From an uncultured Bacillota bacterium (lineage in GTDB: Bacteria > Bacillota_I > Bacilli_A > RFN20 > CAG-631): a stretch of DNA of 64,000 nucleotides. The DNA lies in NCBI GenBank assembly GCA_902491575.1, contig CABUID010000009.1, positions 11,363 through 75,362 of the forward strand, given 5' to 3'. Below, piece after piece: positions 62,048-64,000 of this stretch. The notes below the pieces were generated by a model. The model did not search any database and was not told the origin of the DNA. It saw nothing but the letters and a program-made list of their open reading frames with translations. Position 1 is the stretch's first letter. The number at the start of each line of letters is the position of its first letter. The translations under genes were made by a program, and so were the position numbers.

Positions 62048-62490
62048 ATGGAACATACCGAAAATGTGGAATTAACAGTATTATGCTTAATACAAAAAGG
62101 AAATGATTATTTATTACAAGATAGAATGATTGGAAAGGGTTTACATTACCTGGCGGGCACATTGATAAAAATGAGTCTATTGTAGATGCTGTCATTAGAG
62201 AAATGAAAGAAGAAACTGGATTAACTATTTTAAATCCAAAATTATGTGGTGTAAAACAATTTCCATTAGTTAATGGACGTTATATTGTTTTTCTATTTCA
62301 TGCTACTGATTTTTACGGCAAAGTAATTTCTTCTAATGAAGGTAAAATGCATTGGGTAAATCAAGAAAATCTATCAAAAATGAATTTAGTCAAAGATTTT
62401 TTTGAATTACTTCAAGTTATACTTGATGATAACTTAAACGAGTTTCAATATGTAATAGAAAATAATGAATGGAAAGTAGTTATAAAATAG
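62048..62490 (+). pseudogene. NUDIX hydrolase gene with a frameshift
   Basis: Translation from ATG 62048 (AAAGGAG upstream) reads a NUDIX N-terminus (NVELTVLCLIQKGNDYLLQDRM), then falls out of frame near 62131 and stops at 62183. The +1 frame from 62134 carries a perfect NUDIX box (GHIDKNESIVDAVIREM then KEETGL) and continues to 62490. Restoring one T in GATTGG (62129-62133) would give MIWKGFTLPGGHID and a normal protein of about 147 residues, probably an 8-oxo-dGTP-type diphosphatase. Either a recent inactivation or a sequencing error. Confidence 0.85.
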
Positions 62491-62531
62491 TAATTATCAC
62501 TCGCTTTAGAATATTTATTTATTACTAATTA

Positions 62532-62572
62532 AAAAAGATACAAAGTAAAGGGAAATTACAATGTATCTTTTT
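62532..62572. terminator. Hairpin between convergent NUDIX and small unknown gene
   Basis: AAAGATACA / TGTATCTTT arms with inner GTAA/TTAC pairing; T-runs on both strands. Confidence 0.6.
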
Positions 62573-62783
62573 AAAATTGAACTCTTTTAATGGATATTCG
62601 ACTATATTCATTACATACAAATTCTTGACTGTGTTTATGATCTCGGTAGATGATATCGTCGACTTCTAAATTGTATCGATTCAATATCTTCTCCATATAT
62701 TTATCTGCTGTTTTTCGACTGATAAAACTTTTTTTGAGTACTTCTTGGTTATTAATTATGGCCTCTAAGTGATAGATTTTCAT
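62571..62783 (-). CDS. Small unknown protein under possible catabolite control
   Basis: A 70-residue soluble protein with alternating charged and aliphatic residues (FISRKTADKYMEKILNRY) and a strand-rich end. It has no recognised family. A strong AAAAGGAGG site precedes ATG 62783 and a hairpin overlaps its stop, so it is very likely a real gene. Two cre-like boxes lie 63 to 100 bases upstream, hinting at CcpA-type control by sugar supply. Confidence 0.65.
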   Translation of the reverse strand: MKIYHLEAIINNQEVLKKSFISRKTADKYMEKILNRYNLEVDDIIYRDHKHSQEFVCNEYSRISIKRVQF

Positions 62784-62846
62784 TTCCTTTTTCCTCCTTT
62801 TTTTTCTTCATTATTATTTTACTTTCTTCTTTTCTTTTTTACTATT

Positions 62847-62860
62847 TGTAAACGTTTTCA
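62847..62860. promoter_or_regulatory. cre-like box (catabolite-responsive element)
   Basis: TGTAAACGTTTTCA matches the cre consensus TGWAANCGNTNWCA at every position. It lies upstream of the minus-strand gene ending at 62783 and downstream of the AraC-type gene. Confidence 0.6.
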
Positions 62861-62868
62861 TCTTTTTT

Positions 62869-62882
62869 TGTAAGTGCTTTCA
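62869..62882. promoter_or_regulatory. Second cre-like box
   Basis: TGTAAGTGCTTTCA matches the cre consensus with one mismatch (T for C in the central CG). Start-to-start distance to the first box is 22 bases, about two helix turns, which suits cooperative binding. Confidence 0.45.
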
Positions 62883-62937
62883 TTTTTTATTTTACTCATT
62901 TATTCTTTTTTTGGGTATTTTCTTTTCGTATTAATAA

Positions 62938-62963
62938 AAATTACCTGCTTGCTTGCAGGTAAT
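62938..62963 (-). terminator. Intrinsic terminator after the AraC-type regulator
   Basis: AATTACCTGC / GCAGGTAATT hairpin followed on the minus strand by TTTTTATT. Confidence 0.75.
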
Positions 62964-62966
62964 TTA

Positions 62967-63836
62967 TTATTTTTTTGTTACAGGTATCCATATTTCACTA
63001 TAATATTCTGAACTTTCCATATCTCCTTCACTATAAACTTCTATATCCAACTCGCAGGTAGGTTGGTATCCTGACGTTGGAAAAAATTCAGTAACAATTT
63101 TTTTCCATAGTTCTTGTATAGCTTTAGGCATTGCTCCTTTACATTCAAAGATTGCCCATATTCTAGCAGGAATAGTATTCTTTCGAAATCCATCAGGTAC
63201 TTTAGATTTTTTATCCCATTTTGTCGCTATAGCATAATCAAATGTTTTGGCATTTTCTTGTGAATTTCCATAGCATATACCATATAGGAAAGTTTTATCT
63301 ATTGTTGTATCAAGTAATTTTTTTATTGTACCATCTTGATGTGATCTAGCCCAAAAATCAGGAATGCTTTTTGCATTTTCTGAATTTTCAATGGTGTGTT
63401 TTTCTACTTTTTCAATGATATCAAATGCTTCCATTTTAATAATTTTATAATTCATTATGTTTCCTCCAGTTAATATAATTTTCATAGAAAGACGAGAAAA
63501 GGATTTGAGTTTAGAACCATTTTTTTTTGCTTCTGTGGGTGTAATTCCATGGAATCTTGAAAATGCTCTTGTAAAACTTTCTGGACTTTCATAGCCATAT
63601 TTTAAAGCAATATCAATGATTTTACCATCCGTCGCGTTTAACTCATTGCCGGCAAGTGTGAGCCTTCTATTACGAATGTATTCACCCAAATTTAGTCCAC
63701 AAAGTATACTAAATATTCTTTGAAAATAATAACTTGAACAAAATGCTTTCTTAGCCACTTCTTCATAGTTAATTTCTTCCGTTATGTGTTCTTCTATGTA
63801 TTGAATAGCGTTTTGTATTCCTGTTAACCAATCCAT
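62967..63836 (-). CDS. AraC family regulator with GyrI-like effector-binding domain
   Basis: A 289-residue regulator. Residues about 8-105 are a two-HTH AraC domain (YEEVAKKAFCSSYYFQRIF and the second-helix signature IIDIALKYGYESPESFTRAF). Residues about 128-289 form a GyrI-like/BmrR-type ligand-binding domain (MEAFDIIEKVEKH ... YQPTCELDIEVY). Such fusions sense small hydrophobic or drug-like molecules and activate efflux or stress genes. AAGGAAAA site before ATG 63836. Targets are unknown. Confidence 0.9.
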   Translation of the reverse strand: MDWLTGIQNAIQYIEEHITEEINYEEVAKKAFCSSYYFQRIFSILCGLNLGEYIRNRRLTLAGNELNATDGKIIDIALKYGYESPESFTRAFSRFHGITPTEAKKNGSKLKSFSRLSMKIILTGGNIMNYKIIKMEAFDIIEKVEKHTIENSENAKSIPDFWARSHQDGTIKKLLDTTIDKTFLYGICYGNSQENAKTFDYAIATKWDKKSKVPDGFRKNTIPARIWAIFECKGAMPKAIQELWKKIVTEFFPTSGYQPTCELDIEVYSEGDMESSEYYSEIWIPVTKK

Positions 63837-63958
63837 AAATTATTTTCCTTCTTTCTATTTGCTTATATTGTAGTAAAATACAAACTTATTTTCTTGATTT
63901 TATATGCTATGTTTTGCTAGTATTTTTATAATTTTGCTTTATTCACTTTAAAAATGAA

Positions 63959-63999
63959 AAAGATGTAATCATTTTGGATTACATCTTCTCTTCTTTTTT
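63959..63999. terminator. Hairpin at the window edge
   Basis: AAGATGTAATC / GATTACATCTT arms; T-rich sequence follows on both strands (TTCTTTTTT on plus, TTTTTCATTTT on minus). Likely ends a gene converging from beyond the window. Confidence 0.55.
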
Positions 64000-64000
64000 A

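Noticed and set aside
1..64000. CRISPR arrays, tRNA or rRNA genes, intact insertion sequences
   Set aside because: No regularly spaced direct repeats, no tRNA cloverleaf with TTCRA-type arm, no rRNA-like GC-richer block and no transposase motif were found on reading; a dedicated search could still reveal a degenerate element.

Overview
The window looks like chromosome of a low-GC Bacillota, most likely a gut-type member of the Erysipelotrichia or a neighbouring class (inference from gene content; no rRNA is present to test it). It is very AT-rich. It reads with the standard bacterial code: TGA ends several clear genes, such as dnaB and prp, and TGG encodes Trp. It carries a peptidoglycan and DAP pathway and the MEP isoprenoid pathway, so it is not a wall-less Mollicute. 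Gene order recalls Bacillus subtilis in two places: cshB-nfo near ispG, and spoIVFA-spoIVFB-rplU-prp-rpmA-obg.

Layout. 1-3.5 kb: the end of a membrane-anchored zinc-ribbon-type protein, then an RNA helicase and two base-excision repair genes. 3.5-5.7 kb (minus): ispG and small or membrane proteins. 5.9-9.6 kb: a GNAT-like protein, a DUF819 membrane protein and an unusual ROK-like kinase. 9.8-23 kb: a long same-strand block running from replication and repair (dnaE, polA, mutM, coaE, dnaB, dnaI) into lower glycolysis (pfkA, pyk, glucokinase) and coaX, convergent with a vitamin-type ECF S component that could import pantothenate. 24.3-28.5 kb: a MarR regulator with a palindromic operator drives a heterodimeric ABC exporter.

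28.6-37.7 kb is the most accessory-looking part. Two paralogous ZIP metal transporters flank a two-gene AAA ATPase/TOPRIM-like module (candidate defence system), an XRE regulator coupled to a repeat protein, and a sigma factor/RsgI-like anti-sigma pair. 37.8-41.1 kb holds ribosomal genes with probable autoregulatory leaders (rpsD; rplU-prp-rpmA-obg).

41.3-47.3 kb (minus) is a compact Tad-like secretion/pilus locus. It has a CpaF-type ATPase, two TadB/TadC-like proteins, a TadE-like protein, an unusual 48-residue leaderless Flp-like peptide and three unknown surface or cytosolic proteins. It runs directly into spoIVFA/spoIVFB-like genes. No prepilin peptidase is seen.

47.4-64 kb: a DUF2188 protein, an M15/PG-binding hydrolase, a GH13 glucosidase, a lysC-dapF-dapL cluster, a ribokinase-like kinase, T-box-controlled leuS, a LolD/FtsX-type ABC transporter, a frameshifted NUDIX gene, a small unknown gene preceded by two cre-like boxes, and an AraC/GyrI-like regulator.

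The strongest leads for something undescribed are the ATPase/TOPRIM pair (30.0-31.7 kb), the minimal Tad locus with its leaderless Flp-like peptide (42.6-47.3 kb), and a DnaI helicase loader that has lost its Walker A motif (18.0-18.9 kb). No CRISPR array, tRNA, rRNA or intact insertion sequence was recognised.
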